64,000 bases of DNA from Frondihabitans sucicola (GCF_030296615.1 NZ_AP027732.1:3043042-3107041), one strand, 5' to 3'; positions 23,366 to 34,424 are shown, counted from the first letter of the stretch. Program-made: numbers and translations. The notes: generated by a model not told the origin, from the letters alone.

Positions 23366-24442
23366 GCCGAGGCTCGCACCAGACCGAGGACGCTCGCGAC
23401 CTCGGCGGTGTCGACCCCGACGACGGTCGGAGTGACCTCGCCGCCGTCGGCCGTCTTGAGGGCCCACTGCGGGTCTTTGAGGCCGTGACCCGTGACCGTC
23501 AGGACGATCGTCGATCCTGCCGGGACCTGCCCCGCCGCGTGGCGCTCGAGAAGGCCCGCGACGCTGATCGCCGAGGCGGGCTCGACGAAGACGCCCACCT
23601 CCTGCGACAGGATCTTCTGCGCCTCGAGGATCTTGTCGTCGGCGATGGCGCCGAAGTAGCCGTCGGTGAGCTCGCGCGCCTCGAGGGCGAACTGCCACGA
23701 GGCCGGGTTGCCGATCCGGATCGCGCTGGCGATCGTCTCCGGGTGCTTGACGACGGCACCGCTCACGATCGGAGCACTGCCCGCGGCCTGGAAGCCGAAC
23801 ATGCGGGGCAGCTTCGTGGTGCGGTTCGCGGCGAGGTCCTCGCGGTAGCCGCGCGTGTACGCGGTGTAGTTCCCGGCGTTGCCGACCGGGAGGTAGTGGA
23901 AGTCGGGCGCATCGCCCAGGACGTCGACGACCTCGAACGCGGCCGTCTTCTGGCCCTCGATGCGATCGTTGTTGACGGAGTTCACCAGATGCACCGGGTA
24001 GTTGGCGGCGAGGTCGCGAGCGATGTCGAGGCAGTCGTCGAAATTGCCCTGGATCTGCAGCAGCTGGCCGTTGTGGGCGACGGCCTGGCTCAGCTTGCCC
24101 ATGGCGATCTTGCCCTCGGGCACCAGGACGGCCGCCGTGATGCCGGCGTGGGCGGCGTACGCGGCGGCCGAGGCCGACGTGTTGCCCGTGGACGCGCAGA
24201 TGACGGCTTTCGCCCCGTGCTCGAGGGCCTTCGAGATGGCCATGGTCATGCCGCGGTCTTTGAAGGAGCCGGTCGGGTTGATGCCCTCGTACTTGACGTA
24301 GACCGTGGCGCCCGTGCGCTCGGACAGTGCGCGCGCGGGGATCAGCGGCGTTCCCCTCACCGAGGGTGACGATCGGGGTCGCCTCCGTGACGTCGAGACG
24401 GCCTTGGTATTCGCGCAGGACACCCTGCCACTGGTGGGCCAT
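23362..24442 (-). CDS. thrC: Threonine synthase (frameshift near N-terminus)
   Basis: The PLP enzyme converts O-phosphohomoserine to threonine. The N-terminus [20 protein letters not shown] starts at 24442. The remainder, from [20 protein letters not shown] onward, is in another frame; the change lies near 24350-24358, where VTLGEG should run into TPLIPA. It corresponds to one extra or two missing bases. The PLP-binding lysine is in [11 protein letters not shown], with [20 protein letters not shown] and [12 protein letters not shown] following. The joined protein of about 360 residues is normal. Its start overlaps the hom stop by one base (TGATG). Confidence 0.94.
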
Positions 24443-25778
24443 CAGGCTCCTTCGACTCTGAGCACGCTCGTGACGGAATTCACGACGGCTGCGGTGGTGA
24501 GGTCGGCGACCGTGGCAGCCAGCGACGATTCGCGGGCACGGTGCGTTCCGATGATCAGCGTAGCGGTGGCGGGACTCGGGCCCTCGCCTGTGACGCCCGA
24601 CGACGCCGGCTGTGCGGCGGTCTGCTCGACGGTCTCGACGCTGACCCCGTGCTCGGCGAGGATCCCGGCCACCGTGGCGAGCACGCCCGGCTGGTCGGCG
24701 ACGTCGAGACTGATCTGGTAGCTGGTCGACACGCTCCCCATCGGCAGCACGCGCAGCCCCGCGTGGTTCGACTCGGCGAGGCCCGGGCCGCCGATCACGT
24801 GGCGGCGAGCGGCCGACACGAGATCGCCGAGAACCGCGGACGCCGTCTCGACTCCCCGGCACCCGCGCCGTAGAACATGAGGTCGCCTGCGGCCTCGGCC
24901 TCGACGAAGACGGCGTTCTTCGCTCCGTGCACGGCTGCGAGGGGGTGACCCAGCGGAACGAGGGCCGGGTGAACGCGCGCTGCGACCCCGTCGGAAACCT
25001 CCTCGTCGAGGAGGCGCTCGCAGATCGCCAGCAGCTTGACCACGTAGCCGGCCTTGCGGGCCGCCACGACCTGCTCGTGGGTGACACCCGTGATGCCCTC
25101 GCGGTGGACGGCCACCAGCGGCACGCTCGTGTGGAACGCCAGGCTGGCCAGGATGGTGGCCTTCTGCGCGGCGTCGTACCCCTCGATGTCGGCGGTCGGA
25201 TCGGCCTCGGCGTAACCGAGGGCCGTGGCCTGCTCCAGAGCGTCCTCGAGGGACTCCCCCAGCGTGTCCATCCGGTCGAGGATGAAGTTGGTGGTGCCGT
25301 TCACGATTCCCATGACGCGCAGGATCCGGTCGCCGGCCAGACTCTCGCGCAACGGCCGGATGATGGGGATGGCCCCGGCGACGGCCGCCTCGTAGTAGAG
25401 CTGGGCTCCGACCTGCTCGGCGGCCTCGAAGAGCTCCGGACCGTGGCTCGCGAGCAGCGCTTTGTTTCCGGTGATGACGTCGGCGCCGGAGCCGAGGGCC
25501 TGGAGGATGAGCGTGCGCGCCGGCTCGATGCCGCCGATGAGCTCGACCACGATGTCGGAGCCCAGGATGAGCGATTCCGCGTCGGTCGTGAACAGGTCGC
25601 GCGGGAGCTCGACGTCGCGCTGAGCGTCGAGGTCGCGCACCGCGATGCCGGTGAGTTCGAGACCGGCGCCGGCACGGCCGGCGAGCTCTTCGCCCTGCTC
25701 GAGGAGCAGCCGAGCCACCTGGCTGCCGACGGAGCCGGCGCCGAGGAGGGCGACCTTGACGTTGCGGTATTCGATCAT
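24442..25778 (-). CDS. hom: Homoserine dehydrogenase with ACT domain (frameshift)
   Basis: This NAD(P)-dependent enzyme reduces aspartate semialdehyde to homoserine. The Rossmann motif LLGAGSVGSQVARLLL begins at residue 10, with VVELIGGIEPA, TGNKALLASHG and GIVNGTTNFILDRM following. The C-terminal ACT domain (ISLDVADQPGVLATVAGI) would confer feedback control by threonine. The frame breaks at the C4 run 24854-24857 (plus strand) inside AGAGGVETASAVLGDL; one added base gives 445 residues, typical for the family. The start is ATG 25778. Confidence 0.94.
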
Positions 25779-25834
25779 GTGGTTCTCTCTGCTGGGGTCT
25801 GTCACGAGGCAGGGGCGGCGACGCCCCCGCCTTC

Positions 25835-27243
25835 TCAGGTCGGGTACGGGGTCGCCAGGAAGGCGTCGCGGGCGAGGAGCTCGGCCTCGGTCTCGCCGTG
25901 GACGATGACTCGAGCCCGACCCGCGGACACCGCCACCACGGGCGGACGACCGACGTGGTTGTAGTTGCTCGCGAGGCTCCAGCAGTACGCGCCGGTCACC
26001 GGGACGGCGACGAGATCACCGGGGGCCACATCGCCGGGCAGGTAGTCGGCGTGCACGACGAGATCGCCCGACTCACAGTGCTTTCCGGCGATTCGGACGA
26101 GTGCCGCCTCGGCGGTCGAGACGCGACTCGCGATCCTGACGCTGTAATCGGCCCGATAGAGCGCCGGCCGCACGTTGTCGCTCATTCCGCCGTCGACGCT
26201 GACGTAGCGGCGGACGGCCGTCTCCTCGTCGTCGAGACCGACGGTGACGTCTTTGATGGTGCCGACCGTGTACAGGGTGGTGCCCGCAGGCCCGGCGATG
26301 ACGCGGCCGGGCTCGACGGCGATGACCGGAGTCGGGATCGCGAGGCGGCTGCACTCCGCCGCGACGACGTCGGCGATTCCGCGCGCGAGCTCCGAGATCG
26401 GCGCGGCGTCGTCGACGCTCAGGTAGTTGACTCCGAAACCGCCGCCGAGGTTCAGCTCGGGCAGGTCGCCGTCGGCGAGCAGCGACGCGTGCACCTCCAG
26501 CAGTCGCCGAGCCGCCTCCCGGAAGCCGTCCGTCGCGAAGATCTGCGAGCCGATGTGCGAGTGCAGCCCGAGCAGTCGGAGCCCCGCGTGGCTGCGGATC
26601 GCGGTGACGGCCGCCGGTGTGTCTCCGAGGGTGATGCCGAACTTCTGGTCTTCGCGAGCGGTGGCGAGGTACTCGTGAGTCGACGCGTGGACCCCCGTGT
26701 TGACCCGGAGGCGAACGTTCTGGACCACACCGTGGCGCTGCGCCGCCTCCGCGATGCGGTCGATCTCGATCACGCTGTCGATGACGATGGCGCCGACCCC
26801 GGCTGCGACGGCCCGATCGATCTCGGCGAGGGACTTGTTGTTGCCGTGGAAGCCGATCCTGCGCCCGTCGACGCCCGCCGCGAGAGCGACGGCGAGTTCG
26901 CCACCGGTGCAGACGTCGACGTTCAGCCCCGCCTCGGTCACCCACCGCACGACGGCGCCCGACAGGAACGCCTTGCCCGCGTAGTAGACCTTGGCCGACG
27001 TGCCGACCCGGGCCGTCTCCGTGTCGAAGGCCTGCTTGGCCGACGCGGCGCGAGCACGGAAATCCGACTCGTCGACGACGTAGAGGGGGTGCCGAAGCGG
27101 GCAGCGAGCTCGCTCGCGGACACGCCTCCCAGCTCGAGCACGCCGGAGTCGTCGCGCGTCGCCGTCGCGGACCACACGCCGGGCGCCAGGGCATTCGCGT
27201 CGGCGGGCACCTCGAGCCACCCGGGGGCAAGAGGATTGGCCAT
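25835..27243 (-). CDS. lysA: Diaminopimelate decarboxylase (frameshift near N-terminus)
   Basis: The PLP enzyme makes lysine from meso-diaminopimelate. The N-terminus MANPLAPGWLEVPADANA starts at 27243, and the main body begins at PLYVVDESDFRARA in another frame. The break is the G5 run 27085-27089 (plus strand), where one added base gives ARFGTPLYVVDES and 469 residues. The PLP lysine lies in VYYAGKAFLSGAV, with LNLGGGFGVNYL and the active-site GKHCESGDLV. It sits between lmeA and hom, as in other actinobacteria. The start overlaps the lmeA stop by one base. Confidence 0.94.
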
Positions 27244-28064
27244 CAGCAGCTCCCGGTGGTGGTCAGGCCGGACTCGGAGAGCGGCAGGCCCTTCGAGTGG
27301 AGATCGAGGGTGACGAGGTTCGGGGCGACGGCGATCTTCTCGAGCGTCGCCCCCTTAGGCAGCGACTTCGCGACGCAGATCGAGATCGGGTTCGTCTTCA
27401 GGTAAGCCAAGAGAGACGAGACGTCGATCGACGAGTTCGACGACGTGATCGCCGCGTCCGTCGGCGTGAGCACGAGTTTGGTACCGGAGGGGTCGACGGC
27501 GGGCTTGGCCGTCAGCTTGTACTTCAGGGCGAGGCCCAGGATGTTGATCGAGCTGTCGTAGGCGAACGTGCCCTTGCCCAGCACGACCGAGCCGCTGACG
27601 TCTTTCAGGATCGGCGAGGCGTTGAGGGCCGCCTGGTCGATCTTCAGCCTGGCGTCGACGGGGCCGGTCGTGGCGCCGGCCTTGAGGGGGACGTCTGTGA
27701 GGTCGGCGCTGAACCTCAGCGGAACCTTGCCCACGACCAGGTCGTGCGATGTCAGGGTGAGGTCGTCGAGACTGCCGTTCAGAGCCTGCAGGATCACGGA
27801 GAAGCCGTGGATCTGCACGGCCACCTTGCCTGTGGTCCCGGCGGGCAGCGACGACTCGATCTCTTTCTCGGCCCGGCCCTCGGCGTAGTTGCGCGCGACG
27901 AGTTCGGCCACGACCGCGAGAACGGCCAGGAGGATGACGAGCCCGATGATCACGAACATGAACACGGTGAACCCGCGCCGCCGCTTGCCCGAGTGGTTCG
28001 GCTGGAAGAAGGCGTCGATGTCGTCGGAAGCGGAAGCGCCTGCCCCCTGCTGGTGGTCGCTCAT
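27243..28064 (-). CDS. LmeA-family phospholipid-binding protein (DUF2993)
   Basis: The 273-residue protein has a basic N-terminus, one membrane helix (FVIIGLVILLAVLAVVAELV, about residues 37-56) and an exported domain rich in beta strands, the DUF2993 layout. The mycobacterial member LmeA binds phospholipid and is needed for lipomannan elongation. A similar envelope role is plausible, though the substrate here is unknown. It lies between argS and lysA and overlaps the lysA start. Confidence 0.82.
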   Translation of the reverse strand: MSDHQQGAGASASDDIDAFFQPNHSGKRRRGFTVFMFVIIGLVILLAVLAVVAELVARNYAEGRAEKEIESSLPAGTTGKVAVQIHGFSVILQALNGSLDDLTLTSHDLVVGKVPLRFSADLTDVPLKAGATTGPVDARLKIDQAALNASPILKDVSGSVVLGKGTFAYDSSINILGLALKYKLTAKPAVDPSGTKLVLTPTDAAITSSNSSIDVSSLLAYLKTNPISICVAKSLPKGATLEKIAVAPNLVTLDLHSKGLPLSESGLTTTGSC

Positions 28065-28066
28065 GC

Positions 28067-29743
28067 CTACATCCTGTCAGGCGCGGACACGCCCAGAAGC
28101 CCGAGCCCGTTGCGGATCACCTGCCCAGCAGCATCGTTGAGCCACAGGCGGGTGCGGTGCACGTCGGTGACCTCCTCGTCGCCCAGCGGGGTGACGCGGC
28201 ACGCGTCGTACCAGCGGTGATACGTGCCGGCGACCTCTTCGACGTACCGTGCGACCCGGTGCGGCTCGCGAAGTTCGGCGGCCTGCTGGACGACGCGCGG
28301 CAGTTCAGAGAGGGCGCCGAGAAGGGAAGCTTCTGTGGGGTGGGTGAGAAGCGACGCGTCGAAGACGCTGCGGTCGACTCCGGCCGAGGCGGCGTTGCGG
28401 CCGACAGCCGCGGTCCGGGCGTGGGCGTACTGCACGTAGAACACGGGGTTGTCGTTGCTGCGCCTGGTCAGCAGATCGAGATCGATGTCGATCATGGAGT
28501 CGGCGGAGTAGCGAACCAGCGCATAGCGGCCCGCGTCGACTCCGACGGCGTCGACGAGGTCTTCCATCGAGACCACCGTGCCGTTGCGCTTGGACATGCG
28601 GACGGGCTCGCCATCGCGAACGAGGTTGACCAGCTGGCCGATCAGGATCTCGAGGTTCACACCGGGTTCGTCACCGAACGCCGCCGTCATCGCCATCAGC
28701 CGGCCGACGTATCCGTGGTGGTCGGCGCCGAGCATGATGATGTTGCGCTCGAAGCCGCGCTCGCGCTTGTTCAGGTAGTAGGCGATGTCGCCGGCGATAT
28801 AGGCGGCCTCGCCGTCGCTCTTGATGATCACGCGGTCGCGGTCGTCGCCGAATTGGGTCGTGCGTAGCCAGGTGGCGCCGTCGGCCTCGTAGATGTGACC
28901 GAGCTCGCTCAGACGCGCGATGGCGCGCTCGACGGCCTTCGACTCGTGGAGGCTGTTCTCGTGGAAGTAGACGTCGAAGTCGACGCCGAAGTCGTGGAGC
29001 GACTTCTTGATGTCGCCGAACATGAACTCGACGCCCACGGCGCGGAAGAGCTCTTGGGCCTCATCGCGAGGAAGGTCTGCGACGTCTCCGTCGTAGGTCT
29101 CGATGACGCGGGCGGCGATCTCGGAGATGTAGAGCCCGCCGTAACCGTCTTCGGGAGCGGGCTCACCGAAGGCGCTGGCCAGGAGGCTCCGGGCGAAACG
29201 ATCGATCTGACTTCCGTGGTCGTTGAAGTAGTACTCGCGGGTGACGATGCCGCCGACCGCCTGGAAGATCCGGGCCAGGCTGTCGCCCACGGCGGCCCAG
29301 CGAACGCCTCCGATGTGGATGGGACCGGTCGGGTTCGCCGAGACGAACTCGAGGTCGATGGTGACCCCGTCGTAGTAGTGGCCACTGCCGTACGACGCGC
29401 CCGTTTCGACGATCGACTTGGCGAGGGCACCCGCCGCCGCCGCATCGAGGGTGATGTTGATGAAGCCCGGTCCGGCGATGTCGACACCGGCCACGCCATC
29501 GACCTCGGACAGCTCGCCGGCGATGTCGGTCGCCAGCTCGCGAGGGTTCGTGCCGAGGCGCTTGGCGAACTTCATGGCGACGTTCGAGGCCCAATCGCCG
29601 TGGTCGCGATTCTTCGGACGCTCGAGGACCACGTCGTCGAGGGTGACTTCGGGAACGTCTCCGGCACCGGAGGCGTCGATTCGTCGCTCGGCAACGCCCT
29701 GAACGATGGCGAGCAGGGACGCGGAGAGTTCGGCTGGAGTCAC
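28067..29743 (-). CDS. argS: Arginyl-tRNA synthetase
   Basis: The 558-residue class I synthetase charges tRNA-Arg. The N-terminal domain is followed by the HIGH-like motif in [15 protein letters not shown] near residue 120 and the KMSKS-like [11 protein letters not shown] near residue 370. The DALR anticodon-binding domain ends with [20 protein letters not shown] and [18 protein letters not shown] chose GTG 29743 ([11 protein letters not shown]) because the family begins there and AGGA lies about 11 bases upstream; the frame is open to 29794. It heads the long minus-strand block. Confidence 0.96.
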   Translation of the reverse strand: MTPAELSASLLAIVQGVAERRIDASGAGDVPEVTLDDVVLERPKNRDHGDWASNVAMKFAKRLGTNPRELATDIAGELSEVDGVAGVDIAGPGFINITLDAAAAGALAKSIVETGASYGSGHYYDGVTIDLEFVSANPTGPIHIGGVRWAAVGDSLARIFQAVGGIVTREYYFNDHGSQIDRFARSLLASAFGEPAPEDGYGGLYISEIAARVIETYDGDVADLPRDEAQELFRAVGVEFMFGDIKKSLHDFGVDFDVYFHENSLHESKAVERAIARLSELGHIYEADGATWLRTTQFGDDRDRVIIKSDGEAAYIAGDIAYYLNKRERGFERNIIMLGADHHGYVGRLMAMTAAFGDEPGVNLEILIGQLVNLVRDGEPVRMSKRNGTVVSMEDLVDAVGVDAGRYALVRYSADSMIDIDLDLLTRRSNDNPVFYVQYAHARTAAVGRNAASAGVDRSVFDASLLTHPTEASLLGALSELPRVVQQAAELREPHRVARYVEEVAGTYHRWYDACRVTPLGDEEVTDVHRTRLWLNDAAGQVIRNGLGLLGVSAPDRM

Positions 29744-29800
29744 GGTCGACAATCCTACCGGGCGCGCTTCACACCGATTCGCGAGGAGAAACACGCAAAG

Positions 29801-30471
29801 ATGGTCGGCATGACCGCGGCCCTCCGATCCTCGTCCGTTCGTGTCTCGATCCTGCGCCGCGTAGCCGTCGGCGCCCTCGTCGTCGCTGCCGCCACCGCCC
29901 TCGCGGGATGCACCACGACGCCGCCGTCGTCGGCGACATCGAAGGCAGGATCCGCCTCAGACGGCTCGGGCGGTGGGGCAGGCTCCGATTCGGGCGACTC
30001 GGAACCGTCCGCCACCCCCACCGGCGGCGCGGGCGTGCTCGACGCCTCGACCTTCACGATGCCGTGCGACACCCTGGTGCCCGCGGCGACGGTCGACGCC
30101 GCCTACGCCGGCATGAACCCGCTCGGCTCGCCCGATGCCCCGAAGAAGAGCGACGCGGCGGTCATCGGCTCCTACGACGGCACGGTGTGCTCGTGGAAGA
30201 ACGCCTCCGGCACGACGATGACGCTTGCGGTCGGCAAATTCTCGCCGGCGAGCCTGACCCGGCTGAAGAACAGCCTGGTCGTGTCCAGCAACCCGGTGCC
30301 GACCTACGACGGCGAGGGTTATTTCACCCTCGACGGCGCAACCGGAACGGCGGAAGCGTTCACGAGCGACTACTGGGTCGTGGCCACGTCGGCCGACCCG
30401 ACCTTCGGCGAGCCCGGCGGCGCCGAGCCCTCGTCGACGCCGCCATCGCGACGTTGAAGGCGAAGGTCTGA
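29801..30471 (+). CDS. Secreted lipoprotein of unknown function (frameshift near C-terminus)
   Basis: The protein of about 223 residues has a basic, hydrophobic signal ending in a lipobox (TALAGC), then a Ser/Gly/Asp-rich linker and a 150-residue domain with two further cysteines ([23 protein letters not shown]). It resembles DUF3558-type actinobacterial lipoproteins in layout, but I do not assign a function. The last codons are out of frame: at the C3 run 30428-30430 one added base gives [13 protein letters not shown] and a stop at 30471. The gene is divergent from argS. Its stop faces the next gene's stop inside TGAGCTCA. Confidence 0.8.
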
Positions 30472-30473
30472 GC

Positions 30474-31217
30474 TCAGGCGGCCAGGCGCACCTGGTCGGC
30501 GAGGCCGTCGAGGAGGCGGAGGAGCTGGCCGGCCGGCGCTTTGCGGTCTTCCGGGTGCCACTGCACACCCGTGACGGGGGCGGTGGCGTGCTCCACGGCC
30601 TCGACGACGCCGTCCGATGCGCGACCCACGACACGCAGACCCGATCCGAGCAGGTCGATCGCCTGGTGGTGCGCGCTGCGGACGCCGACGCTGCCGCCCA
30701 GGATCGTCGCGATCCTGCTCTCGTCGTCCAGTGCGACGGCGTGCCCCTGCATGAGCTCGTCGATCGGAGCTCCGGCGTTTAGGTGCACGGTGTCGCCGTC
30801 GAGGTGCTGAACGAGAGTGCCGCCCAGGGCCACGTTGATGAGCTGGTGGCCGCGGCAGACGCCGAGCACCGGGGTTCCACGGTCGAGGGCGCGCTGCAGA
30901 ACGGCGAGCTGGCCGGCGTCGGCCTCCTCGTAATGGCGCCCCTCGCGACGGTAGCCGGACGACCCGCCGTACCACTCGGGAGCGAGATCCTCACCGCCCA
31001 TGAGGGCGATCGCGGAGGCGTCATCCGTCAGCTCGAGCAGCGAGGCCTCCCCCAGATCGGCCGCGGCGAATCGAGTCGCCTCCCACCCCGTGGCCTCGGC
31101 GAGTCCCTGCACGCGCGCATTCAGCGTGTCGACGTAGGCGTGGTACTCCGGCGCGTGGGGGCGGAAGCGCGTCACCTCGATCACGGCGAGGCGCCTCTGC
31201 GCGGCGGGGACGGTCAT
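30474..31217 (-). CDS. Class I glutamine amidotransferase, gamma-glutamyl hydrolase type (peptidase C26)
   Basis: The 247-residue protein has the catalytic cysteine in LGVCRGHQLINVALGG and the catalytic His-Glu pair in TGVQWHPED, as in PuuD-type gamma-glutamyl-GABA hydrolases. The conserved ALMGGEDLAPEWYGG replaces the usual GGxDVxPxxY block. The likely substrate is a gamma-glutamyl amide from polyamine breakdown, but no puu genes are nearby, so this is an inference. Start ATG 31217 fits the family; an ATG nine bases upstream also exists. Confidence 0.85.
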   Translation of the reverse strand: MTVPAAQRRLAVIEVTRFRPHAPEYHAYVDTLNARVQGLAEATGWEATRFAAADLGEASLLELTDDASAIALMGGEDLAPEWYGGSSGYRREGRHYEEADAGQLAVLQRALDRGTPVLGVCRGHQLINVALGGTLVQHLDGDTVHLNAGAPIDELMQGHAVALDDESRIATILGGSVGVRSAHHQAIDLLGSGLRVVGRASDGVVEAVEHATAPVTGVQWHPEDRKAPAGQLLRLLDGLADQVRLAA

Positions 31218-31302
31218 GCCGTCCATGCTCGCCGCTGACACCACCCGGCGCACGGACGTGTCGCCCTGTTACGCGCCGGCGCAGCGGCCCCGCGCTCCGC
31301 GC

Positions 31303-31968
31303 TCACGGCCAGAGGCGGGTGCGGGTCCAGCCGTCGGGCGCGCGGTCGTACCGAAGCCGCACCTGGTCGCGTCCGGTCGTTGCCTGCCAGAACTCGACCG
31401 ACGTAGGTGCGACCCGGTAGGCGGTCCAGTCGTCGGGGGCGAACGAGTCGTCCTCCGCGATGCGTTCTTTGGCCTCGGCGAAGCGGACCGTGGCATCCTG
31501 CTCGCTCTCGATCGGGGCACTCTGCCGGAGCGCGATCGCCACGGCGCGCGAGTCCGGGTGCCTGGCCGTGAAGTCCCGGGCGCTGACGTCGCGCGGTCCG
31601 CGGCTCGCCTCACCGAGGATGCGCACCTGACGGCCCTGCTCCCGCCAGTACAGCGTCAACGCCACCCGCGGATTCCGATTGAGCTGCCGCCCCTTCGGAC
31701 TCAGCGACGACGTGGCGAACCACAGCGCGTCGTCCACGTCTTTCAAGAGGAGCGTCCTGGCCGTCACGTCCCCGCCCGGCGAGGCCGTCGACAGCGTCAT
31801 CGCGTGCGGCTGGACCACCCCGCCCTCGACGGCCGTCGTCAGCCAGGCGGTGAACAGCTCCAGCGGCGCCTCCGGCGTGTCGTCAGGATCGAAAGCGGGA
31901 ATGTCGGGAGGGAACACCTTCGCCTTCCGCAGGACGTCGCGGATGCTCGGTGACTCGTTGCTGGTCAT
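31303..31968 (-). CDS. pdxH: Pyridoxamine 5'-phosphate oxidase family protein
   Basis: The 221-residue flavoprotein fold shows PdxH features: TLSTASPGGDVTARTLLLKDVD near residue 55, SSLSPKGRQLNRNPRVALTLYW for FMN binding, and the C-terminal VEFWQATTGRDQVRLRYDR ending in RLWP, like the C-terminal RL-P of PdxH. It would oxidise pyridoxamine or pyridoxine phosphate to PLP using FMN. The start ATG 31968 is preferred over the open frame to 32082, which would extend through the region before the tRNA. A PdxH-like enzyme of different specificity is possible. Confidence 0.82.
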   Translation of the reverse strand: MTSNESPSIRDVLRKAKVFPPDIPAFDPDDTPEAPLELFTAWLTTAVEGGVVQPHAMTLSTASPGGDVTARTLLLKDVDDALWFATSSLSPKGRQLNRNPRVALTLYWREQGRQVRILGEASRGPRDVSARDFTARHPDSRAVAIALRQSAPIESEQDATVRFAEAKERIAEDDSFAPDDWTAYRVAPTSVEFWQATTGRDQVRLRYDRAPDGWTRTRLWP

Positions 31969-32074
31969 CCCCCGAGCTTGCACCCCTCGCTCGGGCGTCG
32001 CACCCTGCGGCCCGAGAGCCCGCCGGACCGTCCGCTCGGGCCGACGAACACTGCTAACGTTGTTCTCGCTCCTG

Positions 32075-32149
32075 GCCCCCATAGCTCAGGGGATAGAGCA
32101 CTGCCCTCCGGAGGCAGGGGCGAAGGTTCGAATCCTTCTGGGGGCACCA
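32075..32149 (+). tRNA. tRNA-Arg (anticodon CCG)
   Basis: The cloverleaf is complete. The acceptor arm GCCCCCA pairs with TGGGGGC, the D arm is GCTC/GAGC, and the anticodon stem CTGCC/GGCAG encloses the loop CTCCGGA with anticodon CCG. The T arm is GAAGG-TTCGAAT-CCTTC. The terminal CCA is encoded. It reads the CGG codon, which is frequent in this genome. Confidence 0.95.
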
Positions 32150-32234
32150 CGCCGAACGAATCGACGCCCGACGCAGCGGGCACGGGCGACACGCGCTCCA
32201 CCGATCGAGGTAGACCGACCAGTACGCTGTGGCC

Positions 32235-34081
32235 ATGCTGAAGTTGAGCCTGCCGCGCGTCACTCGCCTGTTCGTGCCCGTCCTCGCCCTGGCCCTCGTC
32301 GCCGTGGGGGTCGGCTGGATCGGACCCGTCTCGTCCGCATCCGCGGCAGCACCCTCGAGCGGCCGATTCACGCCGGTCAACACGACTCGGATCTTCAGCG
32401 GCACCGTCGGCACCAAGCCCGTCGTGGTCCCGATCACCGGGCACGGGGGCATCTCGTCCGCGGCGACGGCCGTCGTCGTGAACGTCGAGATCTCGACTCC
32501 GACTTCGACGGGCTATCTGCGCGTCACGGCCGCCGGGAGCGATCCTCGCGTGGCCACGCAGGAGTTCACCAAGGGCCAGACCATCTCCAACCTGGCCACC
32601 GTCAAACTCAGCGGCGGCAAGATCCAGGCGAAGCTCTCGGCAGGCTCCGCGAAGGTCTTCATGGACGTCTCCGGCTATTACTCCACCAGTTCGTCCGCCT
32701 CCACCTACTCGCCGGTCACGAATTTCCGTCTCTTCGGCAAGAAGGTCGGGACGACGCCGGTGCGGGTTCCCATCGCCGGCGTGGGCGCCGTTCCCAGCAG
32801 CGCAACCGCAGTCGCGGTGAACACCGAGGTATCGACTCCGACGGCGGCCGGCTACGTGCGGGTCACGCCTTACGGCCAGAACCCGACCGTCGCCGCCCAG
32901 GTCTTCACGAAGGGCCGCACGATCTCGAATCTCGTGATCTCGAAGCTCAGCGGCGGCGCCGTGCAGGTGAAGCTCTCTGCCGGATCCGCGACGGTCTTCA
33001 TGGACGTCGCGGGCTACTACTCTCCTCGTCGTCCGGCTCCGTCTTCGTCCCGATCGACACGACGCGTGCCTACGCGGGTGCCGTGTCGACCGGCCCGAGG
33101 CAGATCAGCCTGGCCGGAACCTCCGGCGTACCCGGCACCGCCACCGGCGTCGTCGTCAACGCGGAGGTGGAGGCCCCCACCGCGGCCGGCTACGTCCGAA
33201 TCACGCCGGGAGGAACAGACGCGACGGTCGCGGCTCAGGTCTTCACCGCTCGCCAGACCATCTCCAACCTGGTGATGGCGAAGGTCGCGAAAAAGGCGGT
33301 GCAGGCCAAGGTGTCCGCGGGGTCGGCCACCCTGTATCTCGATGTCTCGGGCTACTTCCTGTCCGGCGCGTCCGGCTCCGGCATCGGCAACGATGTCTCC
33401 TGGCCGCAGTGCGGCTCCGCCCTGCCGACGAACCAGGCCTTCGGCGTCGTCGGCGTGAACGACGGTCTGGCCAACAACACGAACCCGTGCCTCGCGACGC
33501 AGCTGGCCTGGGCGAAGGGCTCCGCCGGCGGAACCGGCCAGCCGACGACGGCCCTCTACGTTCTGGGCGCGAACCCCGGCACCGCGAGCAGCCTGTGGCC
33601 GAAATCCAACGTGTACCCGGCGGGCACGACCGTGAAGAATCCCTACGGCACCTGCACGGCGACCACGCCGACCTCGAACGCGTGCGCCTACATGTACGGC
33701 TACTCACGCGCCTACGACGACGTGACCTCGCGCGGGGTCCCGACGACGACGACCTACCGCTGGTGGCTCGACGTCGAGACCGGCAGCACCTGGTCGAAGA
33801 CGAAGGCGTCGAACATCGCCGACCTGGAGGGGATGACGGCGTCCTTCACGCGCGCCGGGGCGTCGGTCGGGCTCTACTCGCAGACCTCGGACTGGTCGAC
33901 GATCGCGGGCACGGTTCCGACGACGAGCAGCCTGAACACGCTGCCGAACTGGATTCCGATCGGCACGTCGACCCTCGCCGCCGCACAGGCCGCCTGCTCG
34001 GGCAAGCCGCTGCAGCACGGAAAGATCACGATGACGCAGTACGTCTCGGGCCGCTTCGACTACGACAACTCGTGCATCTGA
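32235..34081 (+). CDS. Secreted repeat protein with C-terminal GH25-like domain (frameshift)
   Basis: The joined product is about 615 residues. A signal peptide (about 1-38, ending SASAAAP) is followed by three repeats of roughly 110 residues sharing NTTRIFSG, VVVNVEISTPT, GYLRVT, QTISNL and DVSGYYS. The C-terminal 235 residues begin NDVSWPQCGSALP and contain WWLDVETGSTW, GLYSQTSDW and a closing MTQYVSGRFDYDNSC, a pattern like lysozyme-type GH25 barrels; cell-wall hydrolysis is possible but unproven. The frame changes at about 33021-33025, between GYYS and SSSSGSVFVP, equivalent to one missing base. The start is ATG 32235; GTG 32229 is an alternative. Confidence 0.82.
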
Positions 34082-34136
34082 CGTCGTCCCGAGTGATCCT
34101 GGGGAGAACGGCGCGTGCTCGCCGAGCGGTTAAACA

Positions 34137-34166
34137 CGAACGGCCCGACCTGGGGTCGAGCCGTGT
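34137..34166. terminator. Possible terminator between convergent genes
   Basis: An imperfect hairpin pairs ACGGC (34140-34144) with GCCGT (34160-34164) and GACC (34147-34150) with GGTC (34154-34157), with small bulges. It lies between the secreted repeat protein and the convergent 71-residue gene. No long T run follows. Confidence 0.4.
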
Positions 34167-34181
34167 GGTGCGACGAACCGA

Positions 34182-34397
34182 TCAGCTGTAGGTCAGAGCG
34201 ATCACCGCGACATCGAGGCTGCCGTAAGCGCCCTCAGCGCGCGTTGCGCTCCGCACGCGGCCGCGAAGCACCTCGAAGCGCCCGTCGTTCTCCTTGACGA
34301 ACCCGATCACGCCCGCGGTGGGCGTCGAAACGCGACTGAAACCATCACCCAGCGGAACCACTTCGGCCTGTGATGTTCGCTCCAGAACAGCACCCAT
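34182..34397 (-). CDS. Small conserved-looking protein of unknown function
   Basis: The 71-residue protein (MGAVLERTSQAEVVPLGDG to DVAVIALTYS) has no membrane helix or signal and looks like a small beta-rich domain. I do not recognise a family. It is probably real: GGGAGGAA lies six bases before the ATG, codon use is like its neighbours, and a strong palindrome sits just upstream. It is a single gene between convergent and co-oriented genes. Confidence 0.75.
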   Translation of the reverse strand: MGAVLERTSQAEVVPLGDGFSRVSTPTAGVIGFVKENDGRFEVLRGRVRSATRAEGAYGSLDVAVIALTYS

Positions 34398-34424
34398 GGT
34401 GTTCCTCCCTCAACAACGTTGTCT

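Noticed and set aside
32075..34081. Genomic island or prophage integrated at tRNA-Arg
   Set aside because: No integrase, no repeated tRNA 3' end and no shift in base composition were noticed.
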